Shown: one piece after another, positions 22,554-33,500 of the stretch
Numbering within the stretch: position 1 is the first letter of the stretch
Layout of the letters: each line of letters opens with the position of its first letter
Assembly: GCA_029721435.1 (NCBI GenBank)
Contig: CM056587.1
Coordinates: 13,165,167-13,229,166 of the forward strand
Reading direction: 5' to 3'
Source: Gymnothorax reevesii
Lineage: Eukaryota > Chordata > Actinopteri > Anguilliformes > Muraenidae
Length of the DNA stretch: 64,000 bases
Made by a program: the position numbers and the translations under genes
Notes under the pieces: generated by a model
The model's database searches: none
Seen by the model: only the letters and a program-made list of their open reading frames with translations
What the model was told of the DNA's origin: nothing

Positions 22554-22766
22554 TTGCAGGCAGTTACTGTTTTGTCTTTATGTTTACTTATGCTACAACT
22601 GCCGTGTTCTGTGGTACCCTATGACATGTTCCTTTGTCTTGGGCCCGCTACATGCCTATTGTGGAAACTGACATCTTGTGGTGATATTGATATTGATTAC
22701 AGTCTTGGCATGTTTGTTTTGACTGTTTTGTAAAATCTCAATAAAAATTTGATCGCAAAAAAAAAG
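21405..22766 (+). mobile_element. L1-like LINE, 5'-truncated 3' fragment
   Basis: It contains the C-terminal end of ORF2, a 3' UTR with an (ATT)n run (about 22517-22551), a polyadenylation-type AATAAAAATTT at 22739 and a terminal A9 tract ending near 22766. The upstream edge abuts the TIR transposon ending at 21390. Such 5' truncation is usual for LINE copies. Confidence 0.75.
21642..22382 (+). pseudogene. L1-like ORF2 C-terminal region
   Basis: A 246-codon open frame lacks the endonuclease and reverse transcriptase and keeps only the C-terminal domain. It has IHFNYLHRIYLTPVKLYHMK (typical of the region after the thumb), then a Cys/His motif CNLCSLKAQGTFTHMFWEC (CX2CX9HX4C) at about residues 136-154. 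A W-rich end follows (TAAKKMVATRWR). A preceding piece, GGRPISSPQWEGRGVRYLKD at about 21527-21590, lies in another frame, so there is a frameshift near 21630. L1/Swimmer-type fish LINEs fit best. Confidence 0.75.
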
Positions 22767-22879
22767 TTGTTATGCTAGTGGTGCAGCATGTCACTCATTA
22801 TGTTGTACTCAGAGGCAGCATGTGCGAACCTTGGTGATAAAATTTGATAGAGCAGTCTGGTCTAGTGTTAGGCTTGAAG

Positions 22880-23150
22880 TGTAACTCAACACAAGCACTA
22901 ACAAGCATTCAGAGAATTCATAGTCTCGCCCATAGTTATCCGCCAACATGATGACCTTGACCTTTGACCTATGACCTTCAAATTTATGTCATGCCGAAAG
23001 ACTCTCACAAGGAACCCGCCTGTGTAATATGAAGGCAATTAGCCTCGCGGTTCCAGAGATATCAGTCCAGACAGACACACACACACACAGACACACAAAG
23101 CGATTACAATAGTCTCGCGAAACCCCTTCGGGGGCTCGACTAAAAATGTC
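22880..23150. repeat. Dispersed repeat with tandem TGACCT half-sites
   Basis: TGACCT occurs at 22952, 22958, 22965 and 22972. A CA-rich (ACAC)n stretch follows (about 23078-23096), then a short hairpin CCCC-TTCG-GGGG at 23123-23134 in a CTCGCGAAAC context. The layout recalls a dispersed repeat of aquatic animals, and a related half-site-rich stretch is at 51050-51540. No protein is encoded. Confidence 0.5.
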
Positions 23151-23334
23151 ATGAGTTGGACCTTTTTGGAGTCAATGCTGACAGTTTGTCCACTTCTATG
23201 TCATAAAATTTGTATGTTATCACCTTTTGATTATCGGGGCGAGGTACAGTTTCCCCAGTCCTCGCCCAGAATGGAGGCCGGCTGGCACTGTCTTTAATCA
23301 TGTCTTCATTAAAAGAATAACGATGACCGAGACT

Positions 23335-23370
23335 TGCCCCCCTCTCGCCACAATGTGTGAGAGGGGGGCA
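23335..23370. repeat. Perfect 12-bp inverted repeat (hairpin)
   Basis: TGCCCCCCTCTC (23335-23346) faces GAGAGGGGGGCA (23359-23370) across a 12-base spacer. Both arms are perfect and strikingly GC-rich for the region. Confidence 0.85.
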
Positions 23371-25479
23371 TGTCATAAAATAAAGAAGTGGTCATCGAGG
23401 ACCAATTTGGAGTAAGCAGAGTAAATTTCTTTGTTTGGTTGCATTAAGATTGACACATCTTTTAGAAAAGAGGGAGAAAAAATATATCCTATATCGCACA
23501 TAGTTTTTTTTATTTGATGCTGTTATTTCCAATATACTGCAATGTGCGGATGGTCTTTTTTTACTTATTTTGATGGCAAACAAATATTTCTGTTTAGTTG
23601 TGGGTTAAGAGGGCAAATAACTGCTCTGAACATTAAATGCATTTAAAACAAGCTGTAAATTTGTATTAAGTCCTATGATCGCAATTGTGGTTGGAACAAA
23701 AACCAGCATGCACAAAGGGCGCCCAGGACCGACATTGAGAGCCACTGCTTTAGGCTATAGTCTGTCAATTATCTCAATTTGTGTTGTTTTAAAAATGAGA
23801 GCCTGTTGCACAGACTTAAACACAGGGCAGGCACTGGAGGAACCGTGCCTCCCTCCGATGATCAGAGGATGTTAGCAAGCAAATTTCATGATGCTGGTGT
23901 ACAACCTGTTCAAAGTGGTTCAAATCCTTATAGCAAGGGAACTCACATTATTCATCTGTGTTAGCTGAAGCAGTCTTCTTACGGCCACCACCCCCTTTCC
24001 TATCAGGCGCTGAACGCAGATAGGCTCCAATTCTCCCTACAATGGCAGCCTCGCTGACTCCAGGCTTGCACTGCTGGAAGGCATCTGAAAAATAAAACAG
24101 CAAATGCCATACATATTGCGCTAATTGGATAAGATAATCACATTGAGGACAAAACATTAAATCAAAAGTAACTTTATAAATATTCAAAAGCATAGGCCCT
24201 ATTTTTGTAATGGTGCAGGCCAATCCTTAGTGCAGATCTTGGCGTAAATGAAATTTAGTGCAGTGCAAGCTGCGTTGATAAACATACGCCCCTTCCGGTG
24301 CAATTTCGGTCTCAGTTTTAACATAAAACTGCATTCGTCCACGTCTCTGCCAGCTCCAAAGACATCTAAGTGTAAGCACAACAGAAAATTTTGTGGCTTC
24401 AGTAGGCTAGTGTGCCCATACCTACTTTTAATCCCACACACAGGTTTGGTAGATGTAGGCTAGAAAACAAGCCTTATTGAACGCAACCTTCAAAAACAGG
24501 TGACAAAGAAAAAACAAAAACGACTTTTATCTGTTACACTTGATGTGAATCAAATGCAGCTGGTGCGTGTTATGACGCATGGAAAATTAACTTTGCTATA
24601 AGTGATGTATGATTCAGCTTTCTGTCAAATCTGCATGTAGGCTACATAGTAATAATCCATCCTACACTAATTGGAACTAATTACAATCTCCAAATTTCAG
24701 TCCTGCTCCTGCATGGATGCACATTCCCTCCACCTCTACCACTCCCTCTAGGCTGTTTGAATATGCTTTTTAAATTAAGTTCAGCCACGCAAGATTTCAA
24801 TGTGATTTCTTTATTCTTTCCTGTATTGATCTTACGATTTACAACAAAGATTCGAGAGGCTGCTTTCAAAAAACTATAAATGTTTCCATGCACACAGTCA
24901 GGGTCGGATTAACACAGTGCTATGCTCGTGTGACCAATCATGAAATGCTCCGCTCCCCCGCAAATAAGTTACTTAATAAATTAATAAGCCCAGAGAAGCA
25001 GTTAGTGCCCCTCCGCCATTATAAAATCACTATTCGTTCTTCCACCAAGCAAGATAGAGTGGACAGGTTGGCAAGCAACACAAACTCTGAGATTGCTTTT
25101 TCATTGAGCGCCATTATGTCACATCAGGCAATTTGGGCCAGTTGTTGTAGATATGCTATGTAAGCAGGCTATTTGAAATATCTCCTTCGGTCTCCCGAAG
25201 GCCCCATTAAATAATTTTATGTTCGTTTCGGTTTTCGAGTTTCCTTGTTCTCAACTCGCGCAGATCGGCCATATCATTACATCCAGCAGCGAGAGTAGGG
25301 AACAACATTGACTGTTGTGCTGAATTGTGCATTAGTTTGCTAGCCAGCTTGTCAACTAGCTAGCGTTCACTACAGTGGTTGTGCTTATCCTACACATCAC
25401 CCATGAAATAAACACACAACAACAAAAAAAATCTTCAGTTTATCGCTAATTCTGAAATTGTGAGCTAGATAACAATGTA
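23371..25479. other. Unassigned intergenic sequence
   Basis: AT-rich with short frames only. No domain, TIR pair or RNA gene recognised. GCTAGC-rich phrases occur near 25335-25370. Confidence 0.4.
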
Positions 25480-25692
25480 GCTAGCATAGTTCTTTTGGCG
25501 GCGATTGAACTTCCTGGAGAAGTATGCCACGGGATGCTCAATGTCATCAGAGTCACTTCTCTGTAGGAACACAGATCCACAAGCTTGGTCACTAGCATAG
25601 ACCGCAATGGAGAACGGTTTGTTGAAGTCAGGAGATTTGAGCACGGGGAAGTGACACAGCAGAGACTTCAGGCGATCGAAGGCATGCTTCAT
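25480..25692 (-). pseudogene. RNase H of gypsy element, truncated
   Basis: It reads FDRLKSLLCHFPVLKSPDF, then AVYASDQACGSVFLQ and EHPVAYFSRKFNRRQKNYAS. The first catalytic Asp, in the usual VDAS motif, is replaced by Tyr (VYAS). Homology ends at NYAS near 25480, before the remaining catalytic residues, and unrelated sequence follows. Confidence 0.75.
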
Positions 25693-25720
25693 CCCAAGTG
25701 AACTTTACGCCTTTCTTCAG

Positions 25721-26690
25721 TTAGTTGGTGAGACTGAGAGCAATCTCAGCAAAGCTCTTGCAGAACTTGTGGTAGTACCCGATCATTCCAAGGAAGCAGC
25801 GCAAAGCTTTTTTGTTGTCAGGAACTGGAAAGTCCATGATGGCTTGGACTTTAGCATTTATGGGTGCCACCTTACCCTGGCCTATGACATAGCCAAGATA
25901 CGTGACAGTAGCACAACCAAAGTCACTCTTGTTCAGGTTAACAGTCAGGTTAGCCTGGGTCAAGTGCTGGAACAACGTCTCTACATCTTTCAGATGTTCT
26001 TCCCAGGAGTCACTCCATGTGATCAGGTCGTCAATGTACGCACCTGTGTGTGGAAATCCGGCGAATGTAGACTATCATCCTTTGGAACGTGGCTGGGGCA
26101 TTTTTCATGCCAAAGGGTAGGATTCATACTGGTACAACCCAGATGGTGTGGCAAAAGAAGAGATGCTCTTGGCCCTCTCAGTAAAAGGCACACACCAATA
26201 ACCCTTCAAATAAATCAATCTTGGTCAGAAACTTTGCTTGCCCTACTCTATCGAAACAATCATCAATCCTAGGTATTGGAAACACATCAGTTCTAGTTAC
26301 AGCATTGACTTTGCGATAATCTGTACAGAATCTAGTGCTTGCATCAGGTTTTGGAACTAGCACACAGGGTGAACTCCAGTCTGAGTTGGAGGGTCTGATA
26401 ATATCATGTTCTAACATGTACTCAACCTCTTTCTCAGCAATCTTTCTCTTTTCAGGATTCATCCGGTACGGATGCTGTTTTATTGGTTTGGCATCACCAA
26501 CATCGACATCATGAGAAGCTACAGAAACTCTCTTTGGAACATCAGGAAATAGATCTTTATATTTCTTCATCAACCCCTCAAACTGATCTTTCTGTGAGGG
26601 TTCCAAGTGCTGGAGTTTTACATCAAGATTTTGCAACACCTCAGAATTTGACAATTTACATGAAAGAACTTCAGCTTTAATTCGAGGTTC
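25721..26690 (-). pseudogene. Reverse transcriptase of gypsy element, broken
   Basis: The N-terminal region contains PIKQHPYRMNPEKR, SSPCVLVPK and FCTDYRKVNAVT. The first catalytic Asp is in LTKIDLFEG at about 26225. The active-site YIDD lies at 26026-26037 (minus). Thumb motifs follow: VTYLGYVIGQGKV and RCFLGMIGYYHKFCKSF. A frameshift or small loss between 26180 and 26090 removes part of the palm. RT would copy element RNA inside the particle. Confidence 0.85.
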
Positions 26691-26699
26691 ATCAACTTG

Positions 26700-28181
26700 A
26701 AACTCCCCCTCATCTTCAAACGTCTCAACCGTAGGAGAATCTGAAGTGACAGCTGCAACCCTAGCATTTCTGTCATGATAAGGCTTCAGCATGTTAATGT
26801 GACACAACTGTTTTGGCTTTCTCCTATCTGGAGTCTTCACAATGTAATTGAGATCATTGAGTTTTGTCTGAATTTCATACGGACTATGAAATCTAGCCTG
26901 CAATGGATTGGACTGCAAGGGAAACAACACAAGAACCTTGTTTCCTAGTTTAAACTCATGGCTTCTAGCCTTATGATCATACAAAGTTTTCATTTTTCCC
27001 TGACTTGATATCAAGTTCTCTTTGGCTAGGTCACAAGCTGCACGCAATCTTTCCTTGAACTTGCTAACATAGTCTCACAGACTGATATGTGGTTCTTTCT
27101 CTTGCCATTGTTCACTCAACAATAGCAAAGTTCCTCTCACTCCATAGCCAAACACAAGCTCAAATGGACTGAATCCAGTAGACTCCTGCACTGCTTCTCT
27201 AGCTGCAAACAACAGCAAATGAACACCTTCATCCCAGTCCTTCTCATGGTCAGAACATTACGTCCTCATCATTGTCTTGAGAGTGGAATGAAACTGCTCA
27301 AAGGCACCCTGACTTTATGGATGATAGGCACTAAAAAGAATCTGCTGCGCACTTAGTTCATACACAACCCGCTGAAACAATCCGGAAGTGAAATTGCTAC
27401 CTTGGTCTGACTGAATTTCCCTGGGAAGGCCAAACAACGTGAAGAACTTTATCAAAGCCTTAGAGATTGCAGTGGCCTTGATGTTGCGTAGAGGTATGGC
27501 TTCAGGGAATCTGGTAGATGCACACATGATTGTTAACAAGTATTGATTTCCAGATATAGTCTTGGGTAATGGACCAGCACAATCAACAGTGACCTTGGAG
27601 AAGGGCTCCCCAAATGCTGAGATAGGCTGCAATGGAGCTACAGGTGGGTCTAACTGGTGTTTTCCAACTACCTGACAAGTGTGACAGGTTTTGCAAAAGT
27701 TGGAAACGTCTTTCCGAAGCCCAGGCCAGAAGAAGCGTTTCATGATCTTATCGACAGTCTTGTTAACACCAAGATGACCTCCTAAAGGTAAACTATGAGC
27801 CATTGTTAAGATCTCATTCCTGTAGACCTTCGGAACAACAATTTGCCTAACCACTGCCCAATCTGCATTGGCAGGGATATCAGGAGAGCGCCACTTCCGC
27901 ATCAACATTCCATCCCTGAGATAATACCCTACTGGAACTGCGTCTATTTCTTTAGCAGGAAGGGCTCTCCTCTTTAACACACAAATTTCAGGATCATTAG
28001 TTTGCTCCTGAATCAACCGCTTACTGGACAGAGACAAGTCTCCAGACACATCAGAATCACCAGATCCATCTGGCTGGCTGAACAAAGAACTCATAAACGT
28101 GTCTGATAAGTCCTCAAATGGAGAAACCATAGTTGGCCGAACAGAGTCATGAGGCGAACCACTTGAGTCCTGACTATTCAA
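26700..28181 (-). pseudogene. Integrase of gypsy element (upstream of RT), broken
   Basis: An HHCC zinc-binding region is present (HSLPLGGHLG ... CKTCHTCQ, about 27790-27670). The catalytic core has TVDCAGPLP, SDQGSNF and AFEQFH for the D, D and E residues. A GPY/F-type C-terminal module follows (FHSPYEIQTKLNDLNYIV, ending HINMLKPY, about 26900-26785). Two TAA stops and other breaks lie between YHP at 27315 and 27050. The reading frame then runs on directly into the RT (27047-26178), which fixes the INT-RT order on one continuous stretch. Confidence 0.85.
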
Positions 28182-28187
28182 TGTGCT

Positions 28188-28739
28188 TCACGGCACCGCA
28201 CCATCTTCTTCTTTAGCCTTCTTGGCCACAGCACGAGTCACTGCACAGGAAGGATACAGAGATGGGTCTTCATCGCCATCTTCAGTGCTCGGCTGTGAAG
28301 TAAGATGAACACGGGGAACTACATTGCCCCCAGCCAGGTCATTGCCTAGCAACAGAGAAACACCCTTGATAGGTAGACTTGACATAAGTCCCACCTTTAC
28401 CTGTCCTGTAACTAAATCTGATTTCAGGAATACAGAGCGCAGGGGTACAGATACAGTCCTCCCTTCAATACCTCGTACAAGTATGAAATCCCCAGAAGCG
28501 GTCTCATCACGTTACTCCAAGGAGTCCATAAACAAAAGTGACTGAAATGCTCCGGTATCCCTTAGGATATTTATGCGTACAGGAGTAGAATCCTCATTCA
28601 GAGCCACAAATCCCTCTGACACAAATGGAAGAAAATCCTCCCTCACAAAATCAGCAGTATCAGGCTTCTTAGCCCCACAAGGAGCAGGCAATTTAGCAGA
28701 TTGGTCATCTACTACAGAGGTTTCTAACCTTGTTTTCAC
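28188..28739 (-). pseudogene. Aspartic protease region of gypsy pol
   Basis: The catalytic DTGA lies at 28548-28559 (minus) within INILRDTGAFQSLL. A second conserved stretch GNDLAGGNVVPRV follows at about 28350. The protease would mature Gag-Pol and is usually about 100 residues. A stop after MDSLE, close to 28512, interrupts it. Downstream to 28188 is an acidic linker leading to the integrase. Confidence 0.75.
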
Positions 28740-28789
28740 AAAGGCATTTGGTTTGGTGTCCTTTTCTTTTTCATTCTTAGCTTTAAGGA

Positions 28790-29867
28790 ACCAACAGTTA
28801 GTTGTAACATGACCAGATTTCTTGCAATAACTGGAAATAGACCACTTTTGTCACCGTCAGCTTTCACACTTTGATCAGACCTGTGACTGGATTTCTGAGC
28901 ACCATTACTAGATTTGTCTTTGGGTGAGGAATCTTGGGTATCACCATTACCTTTTTTCTGAAATTGGAACCATCTATTGTTACTGCTAGACTGAAATTTG
29001 GACTTATGTGTGAGAACATATTCATCTGCAAATTTGGCAGCTGATTACAAATTCAGTGCTTGCTTCTCATTAAGGCAGGTCTTAATATCATCCTTAGCAC
29101 AATTCTTGAATTCTTCAACTACCACCATCTCTTTTAGTGAGTTGAAATCATCCTTGACCTCCATAGAAGTGCACCAGCGCTCAAAGCAAACCACCTTCCC
29201 GTTAGCAAATTCCACATAAGTCTGATTGTCAGATTTCTTCAGACCTCTGAATTTCTGTCGGTAAGCCTCTGGAACCAACTCATAAGCTCTCAAAATAACC
29301 TTTTTGACAACCTCATAATCAGAGGAATCATCTGCAGACAAAGCCGAATATGCTTGTTGGGCTTTACCCTTGAGGACAGTTTGCGACATCAGAGGCCAGT
29401 GTTCCTTTGGCCACAGGCAACTCTTAGCTATCTTTTCAAAGCACTGGAAATACTTATCAATGTCCTTCTCCAAGAATGGAGGCACCAGTTTCACCTCCTG
29501 GCTAGCACAAAATTTGTTTTTAGCTTCAATTGCTCCATTTTAATTGCTATATTTGGAGTCTTTCTTCTCGATCTAACTTCTCTAATTCAAAATCTGTCTC
29601 TATCTTTCTCTTTCTGCTCTTTCCTCTTGCTCTGTCTCTTGCTAATTTTTCTCACTCAAACTGCCTTTCTTTCTCTCTTTCTCTTTCTGCCCTCTCAAAT
29701 TCTCTTTGTTTTTCTTTTTCCTCATTTTCAATCTCTAGCATTTCTAATTTAAGTTCCATTTCTATATTTGGATTTTCCACTGGAAACTGTTCCAGATCTC
29801 CTGATGCAAACACATTTTCGTCAATGTAATATTCCACAACCTCTCTAGCCAGTCTTGCTTTTCGCAT
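28790..29867 (-). pseudogene. Gag of Gmr1-like retrotransposon, broken
   Basis: The first Met is at 29867. The N-terminal 29867-29650 is an E/K/R-rich predicted coiled coil. The capsid part (29494-29045) includes YFQCFEKIA, then AQQAYSALS and AYELVPEAYRQKFR at about 29278-29237. This is the SCAN-like C-terminal capsid region known from Gmr1-like Gag. A zinc knuckle lies near 28800-28845 (YCKKSGHVTTNC), but its first Cys position reads Ser. Stops near 29648 and 29548 and a frameshift before 29494 break the frame. It would form the particle and bind element RNA. Confidence 0.8.
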
Positions 29868-29982
29868 GGCTGGTTTTACCTCTGTCAGCTCTTAATGTCT
29901 GCATATTACTAGCAGTTCTTTCTTTTTAAAAGACTTCAAAACCTCTATGGTTGGTGATGCCAAGAAATCATCCATTGCTGTT

Positions 29983-30027
29983 GATCTGTCTCTCTCTCTC
30001 TGTATATATATATATATATATATATAA
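29983..30027. repeat. (CT)n(TA)n microsatellite in gypsy leader
   Basis: CTCTCTCTCTCT runs into an alternating TA run. It lies between the gag start and the primer site of the gypsy element. Confidence 0.9.
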
Positions 30028-30096
30028 AGGAAAATTCAAAAAACAATTTTACAACTTGAAATATTAGATTTTCAATAAATGACTCACACAATGGTC

Positions 30097-30113
30097 TATC
30101 CCGACGAGCCCCC
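30097..30113 (-). other. tRNA primer-binding site of the gypsy element
   Basis: The minus strand reads TGGGGGCTCGTCGGGAT. It matches the tRNA-Pro-type primer site of many retroelements except for one missing C. It lies just downstream of the LTR end and 230 bases before the likely gag start, as expected. Confidence 0.65.
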
Positions 30114-30114
30114 A

Positions 30115-30552
30115 ATTTATTATGGCAATTTAAATGTTATGACATTTACGACAGCAAGGGATGACAGACACAATTTTAAAACTTAAAACATATTTCATTG
30201 AACAAAGACTTAACTAATCTACTATCAACTCTACTGACCAAGATTGATATATACAAGAAAAAAATATTTACAGTCCCTTTAGTTGGGTTGCTTGGTGATG
30301 TTCCGGGTGAGGAAAATGCTCCAACACAGGCAAAAATCCACAAAAAGCTTCACAGGTCTTGAAAAGAGTGACAGGTCTAGTCAAATGTATCCTTCTCCTT
30401 GCAATTTCAAAAACTTTACTGTCTCAATTTTCCTCCTTATATACTCTTTTGCAGACCCCTCGCACCTCTTAGGCTTTTTAAAAAAATTCTCTGGGACTTG
30501 TCTCAGACATGCCTAAGACATGCCCAAACCAAGCTCCAGTCCGGGCCTAACA
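30115..30552 (-). promoter_or_regulatory. 5' LTR region of the gypsy element (approximate)
   Basis: On the minus strand a TATA-type TATATAAGG lies at 30435-30443 and an AATAAA polyadenylation signal at about 30116-30121, immediately before the primer site. A TGTTAGGCCCGG string at 30541-30552 could be the LTR start. Both borders are estimates, because there is no second LTR to compare with. Confidence 0.5.
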
Positions 30553-33500
30553 AAAAAAAAAGGTCAATACTGCCAGCTAGTAGCCTCTTTTCACATTACA
30601 GAATGGCGTTTTCACTTCCGGACCCATGCTCCAAAAAATTCTCGGAGGGCAAAAATCTCTTGGGAGGGTACCAAACTCATCAAATGGAACGGGCGAATTT
30701 TTGTCGTCCATTTTCCGTCCGTCTGTCCGAAGTAACAATGTTATCGAGACAACTCAAAAATTAATTGGCCCTGGAAGTTCTGATTTGGTATGATGATGTA
30801 TCTTGGCAGGTTGCTGTTGAAAATGGGCATGCTGCCTCAAAATCCAAGATAGCCGCCGTTATCGACATAACGCAAAAAATAAGTGTCACAGGAAAGTTTA
30901 AATTGGTATGCTGATGTATCTTGACCTAAGACAGTTGCCTATTAGAAGTGGGCGCACTGCTTCAAAATCCAACATGGCCGCCGCCATTTTTGTGAAATCA
31001 ACGTTATCGAGAAGGCGAAAAAAAAGTGTTGTAGGAAGGTCTAATTTGGTATGCTGATATATCTTTACCTAAGGCAGTTCGCTATTCAAAATGGGCGCGC
31101 TGTGTCAAAGTCCAAGATGGTCGCCACTAATTTTGTAAAAACAATGTTATCGAGAACGTGAAAAATATGTGTCTTAGGAAGTTTTGATTTGGTATGCTGA
31201 TGTATCTTGACCTAAGGCAGGTCGCTATTGATAATAGCCATGCTGTATCAAAATCCAAGATGGCCGCAGCTGTTTTTGTAAAAACAACATAAAGATGACG
31301 CGAAAAAGAGGTTAAGATGACGTGAAAAAGAAGTGTCATTGCAAGGTCTAATTTGGTATGCTGATGTGTCTTGACCTAAGGTAGGTTCCTATTGAAAGTG
31401 GGTGCACTGTGTCAAAGTCCAAGACGGTCGCCGCCATCTTTGTAAAGGTCTGTCCTTGGAAGGTCTGGTTCGGTATACTGATGTATTTTGACCGAAGGCA
31501 TTTTCCTATTGAAAGTGGGGGCATTGCATCAAAATTGAGACAGCCGCCACCATTTATGTAAAAACAACTTTATCGGGAGAAAGAAAAAATGTGCCGTAGG
31601 AATTTTTGATTTGGTATGCTGATGTATCTTGACCTAAGGCATGTCGCTATTGATAATAGCCATGCTGTATCAAAATCCAAGATGGCCGCTGCTGTTTTTG
31701 TAACAACAACGTTATTGAGATGACGCAAAAAAGAAGTGTCGTAGGAAGGTCTTACTTGGTATGCTGATGTGTCTTGATCTAAAGCATTTTCCTATTTAAA
31801 GTGGGGGCATTGTATAAAAATCGAAACAGCCGCCGCCATTTTTGTAAAAAATACGGTATCGAGAGAACGAAAAAAATTTGTCGTAGGAAGTTTTGATTTG
31901 GTATGCTCGTGTAACTTGACCTAACGCATGTGGCTATTGATAATAGCCATGCTGTATCAAATTCCAAGATGGCTGCTGCTGTTTTTGTAACCACAACGTT
32001 ATCGAGATAACGCGAAAAAGAAGTGTCGTAGGAAGGTCTAATTTGGTATGCTGATGTGTCTTGACATCAGGCATTTTCCTAGTGAAAGTGGGGGAATTGC
32101 ATAAAAATCGACAGAGCCGCCGCCATTTTTGAAACAACAACGTTATTGAGAGAACGAAAAAAATGTGTCGCAGGAAGTTTTGATTTGATATGTCGTAGGA
32201 AATTCTGAATTGGTAAGCTGGGCTATCTTGACCTAAGGCAGGTCACTATTGAAAATGGCTGCGCAGCATTAAAATCCAAGATGGCCACCGCCGGTATAGT
32301 AAAATCAACATTATTGACATAATGCAAAAAATAAGAGCCCGAGGAACTTTTAATTTTGTATGCTTGATGTAAGGCAGTTCGCCATTGAAAGTGGGCGCGC
32401 TGCTTCAAAGTCCAAGATGGTCGTCGCCATCTTTGTAAAAAGATGTCTTCGAGTTAATGTGAAAAATGTGTGGTAGGAAATTTTGATTTAGTATGCTGAT
32501 GTGTCTTGACCTAAGGCATTTTCCTATTGAAAGTGGACAACTGCGTCAAAATCCGAGATGGCTGTCGCCATTTATGTAAAAACGACGTTATTGAGATAAC
32601 CCGAAAAAGAAGTGTCTTAGCAAGGTCTCATTTGGTATGCTAATGTATCTTCATCTAAGGCATTTTCCGATTGAAAGCTGGCACACTGGGTCAAAATCCG
32701 AGATGGCCGCCGGCATTTTTGTGAAAAGGACGTAATTGAGAACGGGAAAAATATGTGTGCCAGAAAGTTCTGATTTGGTATGCTGATGGGTCTTGACGTA
32801 AGACATTTTCCTATTGAGAGAGCCGCCGCCATTATTGTAAAACGACGTTATCGAAAACGCGAAATAGAAGTGTCATAGGAAGGTCTAATTTGGTATGCTG
32901 ATGTAGCCTGGCCTAAGGCAGATTCCTGTTGACAGTGGGCGCACTGTGTCAAAGTCCAAGATGGTCGCCGCCATCTTTGTAAAAACTATGTTATCGAGAG
33001 ACCGAAAAAAATATGTCGCTGGAAGTTTAGATTTGATATGCTGATGTATCTTGACCTAATGGCATGTCGCTGTTGACAATAGCTATACTTCATCAAAATT
33101 CAAGATGTCCGCTGCTGTTCTATTAACAACAACGTTATCGAGTTAACGCGTAAAAGAAGTGTTGTAAGAATGTGTAATTTAGAATGCTGATATGTCTTTA
33201 CCTAAGGCATTTTCCTATTGAAAGTGGACAACTGCGTCAAAATCCGAGATGGCTGTCGCCATTTATGTAAAAACGACGTTATCGAGATTACGTGACAGAT
33301 ATGTGCCGTAGGTAGTTTTGATTTGGTATGCTGAAGTATCTTTACCTAAGGGATGTCGCGATTGATAATAGCCATGTTGTATCCAAATCCAAGATGACCG
33401 CTGCCGTTTTTGTAACAACAACGTTATCGAAATAACGCGAAAAAGAAGTGTCGTATGAAGGACTAATTTGATATGCTGATGTGTCTCGACCTAAGGTATT

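Larger units (their letters stand above)
25480..30552 (-). mobile_element. Gmr1-like Ty3/gypsy LTR retrotransposon, decayed, 3'-truncated
   Basis: Minus-strand order is 5' LTR region, tRNA-Pro-like primer site, gag, protease, integrase, reverse transcriptase, RNase H. Integrase lies upstream of reverse transcriptase, the order of Ty1/copia elements, while the protein motifs are Ty3/gypsy. That combination is the hallmark of the Gmr1-like group of fish and other deuterostomes. All ORFs carry stops or frameshifts. The element stops inside RNase H at about 25480 and no 3' LTR is visible, so it is truncated at that side. Confidence 0.85.

Noticed and set aside
25465..29867. Retrotransposon gag-pol as an endogenous retrovirus with env
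   Set aside because: No envelope-like frame is present, and the gag-PR-INT-RT order and motifs fit a Gmr1-like Ty3/gypsy element.
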